Positions 1 through 7,808 of a stretch of 64,000 nt of DNA are shown piece after piece. How positions within the stretch are numbered: position 1 is the first letter of the stretch; each line of letters begins with the position of its first letter. A program made the translations under genes and the position numbers. Location: positions 83,334-147,333 of the forward strand of contig JAIQGE010000011.1 in assembly GCA_020072815.1 (NCBI GenBank). Reading direction: 5' to 3'. A model generated the notes under the pieces. The model was given only the letters and a program-made list of their open reading frames with translations, searched no databases and was not told the origin of the DNA. This DNA comes from Terriglobia bacterium (GTDB lineage: Bacteria; Acidobacteriota; Terriglobia; Terriglobales; Acidobacteriaceae).

Positions 1-841
1 TTTCATTTTCGTTGCGAGTCACAAAACCAATCACTGATGAACCGGAGCCGCTGATGGCCACGCCCAGCAGTCCTTCATACCGGAATTGCAAGCATCGCTC
101 AATTCCAGGGACCAGCTTCTGCCGGTAGGGCTGGTGCAGCTTGTCATGAAAGAGTTCCGGGAAGAGATCAAAATTTCCGGAGAAGCAGGTCGCGGCCAGC
201 AGAGCAGTGCGCTGCAACGTATGCAGCACATCTTCGCGGACGTACGCCTGCGGCAGCGCCTGGCGCGCCTCGTGCGTCGGCACGGTTGCCGATGGCGTCA
301 CCACCACCAGGCGTATGCTTTCAGGAAAATCAGTCTTCAACGCGACCGCTTTCTCCACGTTGTTTGACAAAGCCAGCACCAGGCCGCCATGGTAAGCTGC
401 GGCCGCGTTGTCAATGTGTCCTTCAATCTCGTTCGCCCAGCGCAAGATGTCTTCCGCGGCGGCGTCCTTGCCGGAGTAACGCGCGCCCAGCAACAGGCCG
501 GCAATCACCGCGGCGGCGCTGCTGCCCAGACCCACGCTGATGGGAATCTCGCTCTCCACCAGTACGTGTCCGGCGGGAGGCGGCGCGTCCAGCTCGGCCG
601 CGGCAAAGCGCAGCGCATGCAGAATCAAATTGGAGTCGTCAACGGGGAAGCGGTCAGGAGTTTGCCCGCGATATTTCAAGGTGAGCTGGTCGCCCTGGCC
701 GGGCGCAAACAGGGCGTTTAGGTACAGCTTCAGCGCCAGCCCGCCGCAATCGAAGGCGCACCCCAGGTTGGCTGACGTCGCCGGTACCACAGCGCGCCAG
801 CCGTAACCACCTTCAGGACCGAGTTGGTTTCTTAAGGTCAT
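1..841 (-). CDS. thrB: Homoserine kinase, 3' end outside the window
   Basis: GHMP-family kinase that phosphorylates homoserine with ATP to O-phosphohomoserine, the substrate of threonine synthase. The frame is open from an ATG at 841 down to the left edge (280 codons, no stop reached). Visible signatures are VVPATSANLGCAFDCGG at about residues 18-34, the GHMP ATP loop GLGSSAAA at about 104-111, and GVAISGSGSSVIGF near the end of the visible part, which fits the third GHMP motif. The usual length is about 300 residues, so only some 20-30 are missing. A Thr-rich leader peptide and attenuator lie about 210-410 bases upstream, so transcription is probably controlled by charged tRNA-Thr. Function is known from the family; control is inferred. 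Confidence 0.93.
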   Translation of the reverse strand, partial: MTLRNQLGPEGGYGWRAVVPATSANLGCAFDCGGLALKLYLNALFAPGQGDQLTLKYRGQTPDRFPVDDSNLILHALRFAAAELDAPPPAGHVLVESEIPISVGLGSSAAAVIAGLLLGARYSGKDAAAEDILRWANEIEGHIDNAAAAYHGGLVLALSNNVEKAVALKTDFPESIRLVVVTPSATVPTHEARQALPQAYVREDVLHTLQRTALLAATCFSGNFDLFPELFHDKLHQPYRQKLVPGIERCLQFRYEGLLGVAISGSGSSVIGFVTRNENE

Positions 842-1049
842 TTTTCTCGTCTTACTGATTTCCGATCCTTCTTTCCGGGCTCGCGAATTGCTTTTTCCTT
901 CCGCGTGCTTCCCGATCACGGCGATCACGTGCGATCACGGCGATCTCGGCGATGGGCGCGCTCCGCGCGGCCCCCTGCTCCCCACTTCATCCCCAAATCT
1001 AAAGGACTTACGCCATTCATCCCCGGCGATGATTTTTTGCCTCCCCAAT
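842..1049. other. Spacer between attenuator and thrB, with GATCACG repeats
   Basis: No gene seen. About 912-952 holds a run of degenerate units of the type CGATCACGG, of which related runs occur near 12925-12960 and 52550-52590. The spacer would form the roughly 200-nt 5' untranslated part of the thrB message after readthrough of the attenuator. Confidence 0.6.
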
Positions 1050-1086
1050 AAAGCGAAAAACCCACTCGCTCTGGGGGCGAGTGGGT
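1050..1086 (-). terminator. Attenuator terminator of the thrB leader
   Basis: On the minus strand a perfect 10-bp stem (arms 1077-1086 and 1060-1069, ACCCACTCGC with GCGAGTGGGT) is followed by a U-tract (TTTTTCGCTT). The 5' arm contains CTCGCC (1076-1081), which can instead pair with GGCGAG at 1124-1129 inside leader codons 30-31. This gives the mutually exclusive antiterminator expected for translational attenuation. Confidence 0.85.
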
Positions 1087-1111
1087 CAGGAACTTATGAT
1101 TGCTTCAGTTC

Positions 1112-1216
1112 TTATTTCACCGGCTCGCCAGAATATCGCATGCATGTAGTTGTCCCTGTGCTTGTGCCTGTTGTGCACGTGGGCATAGCCATCGCGATGT
1201 TCTGGGTGCGGTACAT
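1112..1216 (-). CDS. Threonine-rich leader peptide of thrB
   Basis: A 34-residue ORF. Nine residues are Thr, eight of them in the stretch PTCTTGTSTGTTTC (residues 12-25). The ATG at 1216 begins only 8 bases after the -10 hexamer, so the transcript is probably leaderless and no Shine-Dalgarno sequence is seen. A ribosome stalled at the Thr codons (about 1145-1180) would leave GGCGAG in codons 30-31 free to pair with the terminator arm; a ribosome reaching the stop at 1112-1114 would cover it and let the terminator form. This is the classic logic of amino-acid attenuation. The peptide itself is unlikely to have a function. Confidence 0.8.
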   Translation of the reverse strand: MYRTQNIAMAMPTCTTGTSTGTTTCMRYSGEPVK

Positions 1217-1224
1217 CAGGCACG

Positions 1225-1254
1225 ACTATAGCGTTGCTGGGCGGTGGGAGTCAA
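1225..1254 (-). promoter_or_regulatory. Promoter of the thrB leader
   Basis: Minus-strand sigma-70 type boxes: TTGACT (1249-1254), 18-bp spacer, TATAGT (1225-1230). The leader ATG follows 8 bases after the -10 box, so the start of transcription should fall at or next to the A of the ATG. Confidence 0.75.
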
Positions 1255-1577
1255 GGGAAAGCTTGACGTCGGCGACCCGGCGAATCCGCAGCACCATGGC
1301 GCAATCCCTTTTCTTTTCATGATCTTGGATGGCGGCTCCGCGCCTGGCGTGGAGCCTGCCAGGGACGACTGCATGCTCGGTTAGCTAGCCGGTTTGCCTG
1401 TTCAAATTAAGCATCTTTAATAACATCCGCTCGCTCGTTAGACGGCGGCCGGCATGACGGCCTCGATGCCACGCAATTTTTGAACCTCCGCGACCATCTC
1501 ATTTGGTTAACACTTCTCTCTCGCAGACCGTCTTGTGCCCCAAGAAGTGCAGCCTTCGAAAGGGAAGTGTGAAGACA
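1255..1577. other. Intergenic stretch, divergent promoter region
   Basis: Lies between the divergent thrB leader promoter and the secreted-protein gene starting at 1578. I see no gene, tRNA or clear repeat. A weak hairpin-like stretch is present around 1330-1370, without a U-tract. Confidence 0.4.
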
Positions 1578-2774
1578 ATGAAATCCTCTCTACCCGTTTC
1601 TTTGCGCATGTCGTCCATTCTTCTTGTTGTGTTGGGTCTGCTGACGTTCGCTGGTTCACACCAGCCGCCGTTGCGCGCGCAAAGTGCGGCGCCTGACCCC
1701 AGTCTTACCGTGCATGAATGGGGTACCTTTACTTCCATCGCGGGCACAGACGGGCAGGCGGTGGAGTGGCTGCCGCTTACCGGGTCCACTGACCTCCCCG
1801 GGTTCGTCGAACACTTTCGCAATACCGGATTCAAGCAGGGACTTTGGGGAACGGTGCGCATGGAAACGCCGGTCCTCTATTTCTACACGCCCCGCGATTT
1901 GACCGTGTCCGTGCAGGTGGCGTTTGCCAAGGGCCTGATCACGGAGTGGTACCCGCACGCCAGCCAGGTCAAGCAGGAAGCAGCCATCTATGATGCGTCC
2001 CTTCTTCAGAAGCGTGGCGACGGGAGTATCTCCTGGGATTCCGTGAGGCTGCAGCCGGGGAACAACGTGGTGTTCCCGCGCGAAACCCGCGACAATGGCA
2101 ATCACTACTACGCGGCGCGCGAGACCGGCGCAACACCGCTGCGCGTGCAGACTCCGGCCGGTGACCAGCATGAAAAGTTTCTGTTCTATCGCGGTGTCTC
2201 GGTTTTTTCTGTACCCGTGGCCGCCACATTCGCCGCCGACGGCAAATTGCTGGTCAAGAACCTGACCAAAGCGGAGATCCCCGGCGTGATTCTCTTTGAG
2301 CGTCGCGGAGAAAAAGTGGGCTACCGTATCAGCGGCAGCTTGCACAATGAGGTCGCGGTGGCCCCGCCGGAGCTGACCTCAACCGTGGAGTCGCTCTACG
2401 GCGACCTGGAAGAAATCCTGGTGGCCCGCGGCCTCTACCGCGACGAGGCCCACGCCATGCTGGAAACCTGGCGCAATTCCTGGTTTGAAGAAGGCAGCCG
2501 CGTGTTCTACATTGTGCCGCCGGGGTTCGTGGACTCCATTCTCCCTTTGTCCATCCATCCCGCGCCGGCGCAGACCGTGCGCCTCTTCGTCGGGCGGCTG
2601 GAAGTTGTGAGTCCCGCAACCGAAAAAGCCGTGCGTACCGCTCTGGCCAAGCATGATGAGGTGACGCTGGGAAAGTACAGCCGCTTCCTCGAACCGATCA
2701 TGGCCATGATCCGGGCCAAGGACAATGCGCAAGCCAGACAACTGGGCATCGCGAACGCCCGCGCGGTCCGGTAG
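1578..2774 (+). CDS. Secreted protein of unknown function
   Basis: A 398-residue protein with an N-terminal signal sequence (hydrophobic core SILLVVLGLLTFAG, likely cleavage near QPPLRAQSA). The ATG at 1578 is preferred over the upstream TTG at 1503, because it places the signal peptide at the N terminus. The mature part starts with LTVHEWGTFTSIAG, a sequence seen at the start of conserved secreted proteins in acidobacterial and planctomycete genomes; no enzyme motif is recognised. It stands alone, upstream of the sulfite reductase promoter. Function unknown. Confidence 0.75.
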   Translation: MKSSLPVSLRMSSILLVVLGLLTFAGSHQPPLRAQSAAPDPSLTVHEWGTFTSIAGTDGQAVEWLPLTGSTDLPGFVEHFRNTGFKQGLWGTVRMETPVLYFYTPRDLTVSVQVAFAKGLITEWYPHASQVKQEAAIYDASLLQKRGDGSISWDSVRLQPGNNVVFPRETRDNGNHYYAARETGATPLRVQTPAGDQHEKFLFYRGVSVFSVPVAATFAADGKLLVKNLTKAEIPGVILFERRGEKVGYRISGSLHNEVAVAPPELTSTVESLYGDLEEILVARGLYRDEAHAMLETWRNSWFEEGSRVFYIVPPGFVDSILPLSIHPAPAQTVRLFVGRLEVVSPATEKAVRTALAKHDEVTLGKYSRFLEPIMAMIRAKDNAQARQLGIANARAVR

Positions 2775-2815
2775 GAGCCTGTCCCTCAAGATCCAGGAGA
2801 TGAGAAAGATGAGTC

Positions 2816-2842
2816 TTGACAGTCTCCCCATTCATCTATAAT
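2816..2842 (+). promoter_or_regulatory. Promoter of the sulfite reductase operon
   Basis: TTGACA (2816-2821) and a perfect TATAAT (2837-2842), with a rather short 15-bp spacer. Transcription should start near 2849, about 29 bases before the Cys-rich leader ORF. Confidence 0.75.
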
Positions 2843-2877
2843 TTCTACCTATGCGAATTCTTTGCCAGGAGATGTGT

Positions 2878-2934
2878 ATGTGTTGCCGCTGTCAGGCGAC
2901 ATCCATTTCTCTGGCCAATGAAGCCGCTACCTAA
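2878..2934 (+). CDS. Cysteine-rich leader peptide of the sulfite reductase operon
   Basis: An 18-residue ORF starting MCCRCQATS. A good Shine-Dalgarno AGGAG lies at 2867-2871, 6 bases before the ATG. An in-frame ATG at 2872 would extend it to MCMCCRC. Three (or four) Cys codons come right at the start. A rho-independent terminator follows 22 bases after the stop. Cys-rich leader ORFs that attenuate sulfur-assimilation genes are known from mycobacteria. A candidate antiterminator is TTTCTCTGGC (2906-2915) pairing with GCCAGAAAAA (2968-2977), one mismatch. Confidence 0.75.
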   Translation: MCCRCQATSISLANEAAT

Positions 2935-2956
2935 AAAGCAATCATTCAAGTTTAGG

Positions 2957-2998
2957 AAGGGCCTATCGCCAGAAAAAGCGATGGGCCTTTTGCTTTTT
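2957..2998 (+). terminator. Attenuator terminator before the sulfite reductase gene
   Basis: Stem AAGGGCCTATCGC (2957-2969) with GCGATGGGCCTTT (2978-2990), 13 positions with one G-T pair and one mismatch, followed by TTTTGCTTTTT. It stands between promoter and first structural gene, so it must be read through or antiterminated for expression. Confidence 0.85.
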
Positions 2999-3054
2999 GC
3001 GGTGAAGTTGCAAGGCTTAGATCGCAACGCTAGCAGGGCTGGAAAGTGGGAGCC

Positions 3055-4779
3055 ATGGGTACACAGATCGCAGCGGTGAACGAGAGCGCAAAAGAAAGCA
3101 AGGCGCAGCGCGCCGAGCGTCTCAAGCAGGAGAAGAATCCCTGGGAGTGCCTGGAGGAAATCCGCAGCTTCGCTCGCGGCGGGTACACGGACATCCCTGA
3201 AAGCTGGATCAAGACTTACTTCCGCTGGTGGGGCGTGTACACGCAGGGCGACGGCGCCGGCGTGCTCGGCGGCGCGGGCGGCGAAGGCAAGGCTCTGCCA
3301 TATTTCATGCTGCGTATCCGGCTGGGCAGCGGAATCATAAGCGCGCGCCAACTTCGCGCGATTGCAGGCCTGTCAGAAAAGTACGCGCGCGGTTCCGCTG
3401 ACATCACCGTCCGCCAGAACATACAGCTCCACTGGATCACCATCCAGGACCTGCCGGACGTCCTGCAGGGGCTCTTTGAAGCCGGCATCACTTCCTTGGC
3501 GACTTGCGGCGACGTCACGCGCAACATTACCGGCTGCCCGCTGGCCGGACTGGACGCGCACGAACTGTGCGACGCTTCGCCGCTGGTGGCGCAAGCCGAG
3601 AAACTGCTCGTCGGCAACGCGGATTACTACAACCTGCCGCGCAAATACAAAATCAGCATCAGCGGCTGCCGCGACTGGTGCGCCTATCCCGAGATCAACG
3701 ATCTGGCGTTCACGCCCGCCGTGCGTGAAGTGAACGGCCAGCGCGAAGTGGGATTCTCGGTGCGCGTTGCCGGCGGACTTTCCACGGACCCGCACCTGGC
3801 CGTGCGGTTGAACGCCTTCGTCGCCTGGGACCAGGTGGTTCCCGTCGCCCAGGCGGTAAGCGGGCTTTTCCGCGACGCCGCGCCGCTGCGCGAGAATCGC
3901 GAACGCGCGCGCCTCAAGTTCTTGTTCCTGAATCATGGCTGGACGGCGGAAAGCTTCCTGGCGGAAGTGGAGCGGCGTCTGGGGTTCAATCTTGCTCCTG
4001 CCGTGCCGGAGGAAATTCCCGCGGACATTTTCCGCGACCACGCGGGCGTTCATCCGCAGAAGCAGCCGGGGTTGTTCTACGTGGGCGCGGCTGTGCTGCG
4101 CGGCCGGATTTCGCCGGAACAAATGCGCGCGGCAGCCGCTCTCGCCGAGAAATACGGCACCGGCGATCTGCGCACCACCATCACCCAGAACCTGGTGATC
4201 GTGAACATCCCCAAAGCGCAGACGGCGGCGGTGGTGGTGGGACTGGAGTCCGCCGGCTTACATGTGACGGCGTCGCCCTTCTGGCGCGGCGCGGTGGCGT
4301 GCACCGGCACTGAGTTTTGCAAACTGGCCATTACGGAAACCAAGTCTTTCACCCGCTGGCTGGTGGAAGAGATGGAAGACCGCCTGCCGGTCTTCGACCA
4401 GCCGTTAAAGCTCAACGTGACCGGCTGCCCCAACAGTTGCGGGCAGCATCGCATCGCTGACATTGGTTTGGAGGGCAAGAAACTCAAAGTCAACGGCCGC
4501 ATGGCCGACGCCTACTATTTCTGCCTGGGCGGGGCGGTGGGCGAGTACGCGGGGTTCGGGCGTCCGGTGGGCTATCGCTGCCCGGCTGCCGAGGTTCCCG
4601 ACGCGATTGAACGTCTGCTGCGCGAATATCTGGAGCGCCGCCGTGCGGGCGAAAACCTGCGGCAGTTTTTCGCGCGCCATTCTGAAGAGCAGCTGCGCAC
4701 GTTTCTTGCCGGACAGGCGTTGGCCCCGGTGCCGCGCGATCCTGCGCCCGGTCGCGTGCCCCACGGGGCGGAAGGGTAA
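3055..4779 (+). CDS. Assimilatory sulfite (or nitrite) reductase, siroheme/4Fe-4S
   Basis: Reduces sulfite to sulfide (or nitrite to ammonia) with six electrons, using coupled siroheme and a [4Fe-4S] cluster; 574 residues, the size of the ferredoxin-dependent NirA/Sir group. Two ferredoxin-like half domains (about 60-130 and 330-400) alternate with the siroheme half domains. The cluster ligands are C416-x5-C422 (CTGTEFC) and C458-x3-C462 (TGCPNSCG). The ATG at 3055 is chosen; a GTG at 3046 is also in frame. Sulfite is preferred as the substrate because the gene lies behind a Cys-rich attenuator and begins a siroheme operon; sequence alone does not settle it. Confidence 0.85.
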   Translation: MGTQIAAVNESAKESKAQRAERLKQEKNPWECLEEIRSFARGGYTDIPESWIKTYFRWWGVYTQGDGAGVLGGAGGEGKALPYFMLRIRLGSGIISARQLRAIAGLSEKYARGSADITVRQNIQLHWITIQDLPDVLQGLFEAGITSLATCGDVTRNITGCPLAGLDAHELCDASPLVAQAEKLLVGNADYYNLPRKYKISISGCRDWCAYPEINDLAFTPAVREVNGQREVGFSVRVAGGLSTDPHLAVRLNAFVAWDQVVPVAQAVSGLFRDAAPLRENRERARLKFLFLNHGWTAESFLAEVERRLGFNLAPAVPEEIPADIFRDHAGVHPQKQPGLFYVGAAVLRGRISPEQMRAAAALAEKYGTGDLRTTITQNLVIVNIPKAQTAAVVVGLESAGLHVTASPFWRGAVACTGTEFCKLAITETKSFTRWLVEEMEDRLPVFDQPLKLNVTGCPNSCGQHRIADIGLEGKKLKVNGRMADAYYFCLGGAVGEYAGFGRPVGYRCPAAEVPDAIERLLREYLERRRAGENLRQFFARHSEEQLRTFLAGQALAPVPRDPAPGRVPHGAEG

Positions 4780-4787
4780 GGCAGACC

Positions 4788-5390
4788 ATGGCTCTCTATC
4801 CGATTTTTCTCAAACTCGAAGGGCGCAAAGTACTGATCGTGGGCGGCGGCGCCATCGCTGAAGAAAAGCTGGAAGGCGTGCTGCGCTCGGCGACGGACGT
4901 CACCGTGGTTTCGCCGCGCGTTTCTTCGCGCATACAGCGCTGGGCCCGACAGGGACTGCTCAAACTCGTAATGCAGGAATACCATCGAGGCATGGCTGCG
5001 GACTATTTTCTGGTGATCGCCGCCACGGAAGTGGAAGCCGTGAACCGGGCAGTCTACGAAGACGCGCAGCAAGCCGGCGCGCTGGGCAACGCCGTGGACG
5101 ATCCCGCTTACTGCGATTTTTACTCGCCCTCAGTGGTGAGCCGCGGCCCGTTTCAGATTGCCATATCCACCGGCGGACACAGCCCAGCGCTGGCCCAGCA
5201 AGTGCGAAAAAAGCTGGAGCAGCAATACGGCCCGGAGTTCGGGCCCTGGACGGAGTGGCTGGGACGCATGCGTTCCACCCTGCGCAGCGTGCTGCCGCCG
5301 GGGGAACGCCGCAAGCAATTGCTGCATCTTATAGCGTTGTGCAAACCGAAGTCCGCTTTGCAGCAGGACCTGAATTTCGGAGGTGAATAA
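4788..5390 (+). CDS. Precorrin-2 dehydrogenase / sirohydrochlorin ferrochelatase (CysG-N/Met8 type)
   Basis: A 200-residue bifunctional siroheme synthase domain that oxidises precorrin-2 with NAD and inserts Fe2+. Seen: N-terminal LYPIFLKLEGRKVLIVGGG (membrane-style start plus Rossmann dinucleotide loop GGGAIAEEK), then the family's NAVDDPAYCDFYSPSVV, and ISTGGHSPALAQQVR. It starts 8 bases after the sulfite reductase stop, so both are in one operon, and it makes the cofactor that reductase needs. The methyltransferase half of classical CysG is encoded separately downstream. Confidence 0.92.
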   Translation: MALYPIFLKLEGRKVLIVGGGAIAEEKLEGVLRSATDVTVVSPRVSSRIQRWARQGLLKLVMQEYHRGMAADYFLVIAATEVEAVNRAVYEDAQQAGALGNAVDDPAYCDFYSPSVVSRGPFQIAISTGGHSPALAQQVRKKLEQQYGPEFGPWTEWLGRMRSTLRSVLPPGERRKQLLHLIALCKPKSALQQDLNFGGE

Positions 5391-5391
5391 A

Positions 5392-5562
5392 ATGACCCAA
5401 CATCAGAAGAACCTGGAAGCCAAGATCAGAGAAGCCCTGAAAGAGCACCAGCATGAAGGGCTGCACATGATCGGCGGCGTGGACCAACTGGTGCACCGCC
5501 TGGTCAATGCCGTGGAAGATTGGCTGGAAGAAGAGCGCACCACCGGTCGCAAGAGCGCCTAG
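5392..5562 (+). CDS. Small protein of unknown function in the siroheme operon
   Basis: A 56-residue charged, helical ORF (starts MTQHQKNLEAKIREAL, contains HMIGGVDQLVHRLVNAVEDW). It begins one base after the siroheme synthase stop (TAA then AATG) and is preceded by the strong Shine-Dalgarno CGGAGGTG. The tight spacing and ribosome site argue that it is translated. No family is recognised. It could be a small partner of the reductase or of the siroheme enzymes; this is inference from position only. Confidence 0.7.
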   Translation: MTQHQKNLEAKIREALKEHQHEGLHMIGGVDQLVHRLVNAVEDWLEEERTTGRKSA

Positions 5563-5572
5563 CGCTCAAGCA

Positions 5573-5695
5573 GGCGCGCGGAGAAAACGCGCGTGGAGAA
5601 AACGCGCGGAGAAATTGCGCGCAGCGAAGCGCGCGGAGAAGACCGCGCAGGGAACTGCGCGGAGAAAGCGCGCGCGGGAAACCGCGCGAAGAATA
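5573..5695 (+). repeat. Array of short GC-rich hairpin units before cobA
   Basis: About seven units of 15-20 bases, each two CGCGC-type arms around an A-rich loop (examples: GCGCGGAGAAAACGCGCG, GCGCGCAGCGAAGCGCGC). Loop cores are GAGAAAA, GAGAAATT, AGCGAAG, GAGAAGA, AGGGAACT, GAGAAAG and GGGAAAC. The loops differ while the stems keep pairing. The array fills the gap between the 56-residue ORF and cobA. Confidence 0.7.
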
Positions 5696-5696
5696 A

Positions 5697-6515
5697 ATGA
5701 CCGGCAAAGTACATTTCGTCGGCGCCGGGCCCGGCCCGGCTGACCTGCTCACCGGGCGGGCCGTCGCTGCCCTGCGCGCCGCTGACGTTGTGCTGCATGA
5801 CGACCTGGTCACCCCCGAGGTGCTCGGCTTGGCGGGGGATTCCGCGCGCATCATCAACGTGGGCAAGCGCTGTGGCCGCCGGGGCGCGAGCACGACGCAA
5901 GACCAGATCAACGCTCTGATGATCTGGCACGCGCGCCGGGGAAAGGCCGTGGTCCGCCTCAAGTCCGGGGACCCCGCGGTCTTCGGACGCCTGGGCGAAG
6001 AACTGGACGCGCTGCGCCGCGCCGGCGTGTCTGTCGAGATTGTTCCCGGCGTAACGGCGGCGTCCGCTGCGGCCGCAGCTGCGGGCATCACGCTGACGGA
6101 CCGCAACGCCGCGTCGTCGCTGGTGGTGACCACGGCGCACAACATCCGCGGTGAAAAGCTGCGTGCCGGCGGGTTCGATCCTGCACGGACCACCTTCGCC
6201 GTGTACATGCCGGGCCCGGATTACAACAAGACCGCCCGCGAGCTAATGGAGGCCGGCGTGGACGCCAACACCCCGTGCCTGCTGCTCTCCAGCGCAGGTC
6301 GCGCGGGCGAGCAAAAATGCTTCATGGTTTTGTTGGACCTGCCTTTTGCAACCGGCGTGGCGGCGCCGGCAGTGTTGATTGTGGGCGAAGTGGCACGACG
6401 CGTTTCCGATGAAACGGGCCAAGAGGCTGCTGATCTCTTCGGCGTTGCATCAACGATTTTCAACAAGCGCCGGGACCCCGCGATCCATCGCACCCTGGTT
6501 CCATTGCAGTCGTAG
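5697..6515 (+). CDS. cobA: Uroporphyrinogen-III C-methyltransferase
   Basis: Methylates uroporphyrinogen III twice with SAM to precorrin-2, the first step to siroheme. 272 residues, normal for the SUMT family. Signatures: VHFVGAGPGPADLLTGRA at the N terminus, VVRLKSGDPAVFGRLGEE near residues 83-100, and EIVPGVTAASAAAAAAG near 112-128. Last gene of the sulfite reductase/siroheme operon, so all pathway steps from uroporphyrinogen III are together. The gap before it holds the GC-rich hairpin array. It converges with the minus-strand gene ending at 6531. Confidence 0.94.
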   Translation: MTGKVHFVGAGPGPADLLTGRAVAALRAADVVLHDDLVTPEVLGLAGDSARIINVGKRCGRRGASTTQDQINALMIWHARRGKAVVRLKSGDPAVFGRLGEELDALRRAGVSVEIVPGVTAASAAAAAAGITLTDRNAASSLVVTTAHNIRGEKLRAGGFDPARTTFAVYMPGPDYNKTARELMEAGVDANTPCLLLSSAGRAGEQKCFMVLLDLPFATGVAAPAVLIVGEVARRVSDETGQEAADLFGVASTIFNKRRDPAIHRTLVPLQS

Positions 6516-6530
6516 CCGCGACCGCTGCCC

Positions 6531-7454
6531 TTATTCGATATCGGCTACCTTGCCTTTTATGAAAATGATTTTCAGTTTTGGCTGGCTGTAGTTGTAAATC
6601 AGCTTCAAGTTTGCGCCCTTTGCCTGGGATGTCGGCTTTCCGCAAGCGGCTTCTACTTGGTCAACGGTCTGCCCAACCTCAGGGTTGCAGGCCGACGCCG
6701 GATCATCCGGTTGCTGGTCCTGGCCGCCACCTTGCTGGGCCTGCCCGCCGCCGTTGCCCTGTCCGCCGCCGCCGTTGCCCTGGTTGTCGTTACCTTGTTG
6801 CCCTTGGTTGTTTCCGCCGTCGCCTTGTTGGTCCCCGCCACCCTGTTTGAACACCGTGGCGATGGTATCTTCCACCTGGGACACGTTCTCCGGCTTGAGG
6901 TCCTTGAAGTGGAAGACAATTTCGCCTTTGTACGGATTCTGCTGGTCGCCGGCCTGCTTGCAGGTGATGATGGAGAACTTGACCTCGCCCTTGCCCTCGT
7001 CCACTTCCAGCTTGACGGGGTAGACGGTGTCTCCGGTGGTCACCACATCCATCGGTTGTTGCGCGGCTTGATCGCCGACTTTCGAGCTGCCCGCCCCGAT
7101 CACTCCTCCAACTTTGGGGACGTGTGACAACCACCCGCCCGCTTTGGCGATTTTTTCGCCATTGCACGCGGTGCTGGGCGTCTTGAGCTTGCCGTCCGTG
7201 TAGTGGTTGGTGCACTTGGCAATCGTGGTGCCGGTCGAGCTGACGGGAAGAATGCGCATGCCGCCCACATTGCTTTGCGCCACCAGAGCGCTGTCTGGGT
7301 TGCCGACATGGCAGCCGTCTGTGCCCCGGGCATACTTATACACTGCCTCCAGTTGGTCCTTCACCGTCTGCGCTTGAAGCTTGGAAACGGTGATGGCCAG
7401 GGCGAAGATCAGGGTGAGTGTGCAAATGCAGCGGAAGAGATTCTTGCTCATCAT
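6531..7454 (-). CDS. Secreted protein with C-terminal BamE/SmpA-like repeat, paralogue A
   Basis: 307 residues: signal peptide (LTLIFALAITVSKLQAQ), a globular part with CHVGNPDSALVAQSNVGGMR, a low-complexity linker rich in Gly, Asn and Gln (about 205-245), and a C-terminal 55-residue module VGQTVDQVEAACGKPTSQ ... LIYNYSQPKLKIIFIKGKV. The last module resembles the small SmpA/BamE-type fold (G-x-t-x-x-q-V-x-x-x-x-G-x-P). The neighbouring gene 7809-8630 has the same layout, so this is a tandem duplication. Function unknown; export to the periplasm or cell surface is inferred. Confidence 0.7.
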   Translation of the reverse strand: MMSKNLFRCICTLTLIFALAITVSKLQAQTVKDQLEAVYKYARGTDGCHVGNPDSALVAQSNVGGMRILPVSSTGTTIAKCTNHYTDGKLKTPSTACNGEKIAKAGGWLSHVPKVGGVIGAGSSKVGDQAAQQPMDVVTTGDTVYPVKLEVDEGKGEVKFSIITCKQAGDQQNPYKGEIVFHFKDLKPENVSQVEDTIATVFKQGGGDQQGDGGNNQGQQGNDNQGNGGGGQGNGGGQAQQGGGQDQQPDDPASACNPEVGQTVDQVEAACGKPTSQAKGANLKLIYNYSQPKLKIIFIKGKVADIE

Positions 7455-7808
7455 CAGGCTACTCCTTTTGCGGGCTTAAGGTTGCCGTCGGAAGTTTTGT
7501 TTCGCGCGCCGCAATGGTTGCGGTCGCCAGTCTTGATTCATTTTCGTTGGTTCATTCGGAACTGCCACCTCCCCGACGCGAACAGAGCCAAAGCAGCGAT
7601 TTGTACGCAGCGGACGCCGGCCCTTTGGTTCATCGGGCACCTATAGATCACAAGAGTTGCCGTCGAGTTATTTTGGGGTCCCCAAATCAGCGGGTTCGTT
7701 TCGCCGCCGTACTGCTGCGGGTTCGCGGCCCGGACCGCACAACCCTCCGCCAGTTCCTGATTCACAGCCACCCGCGCAGCCAGCCGCCCGGCCAACTGCG
7801 AGGCCACT
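7455..7808. other. Spacer between the two paralogues
   Basis: 354 bases, no gene found. The frames here are short and unlike known proteins. It probably holds the 3' untranslated end of paralogue B and the promoter of paralogue A; no clear -35/-10 pair could be picked. Confidence 0.35.

Noticed and set aside
2816..3079. 87-codon ORF reading through the Cys leader
   Set aside because: It overlaps the terminator and the start of the sulfite reductase in another frame and has no ribosome site; the 18-codon leader explains the region better.
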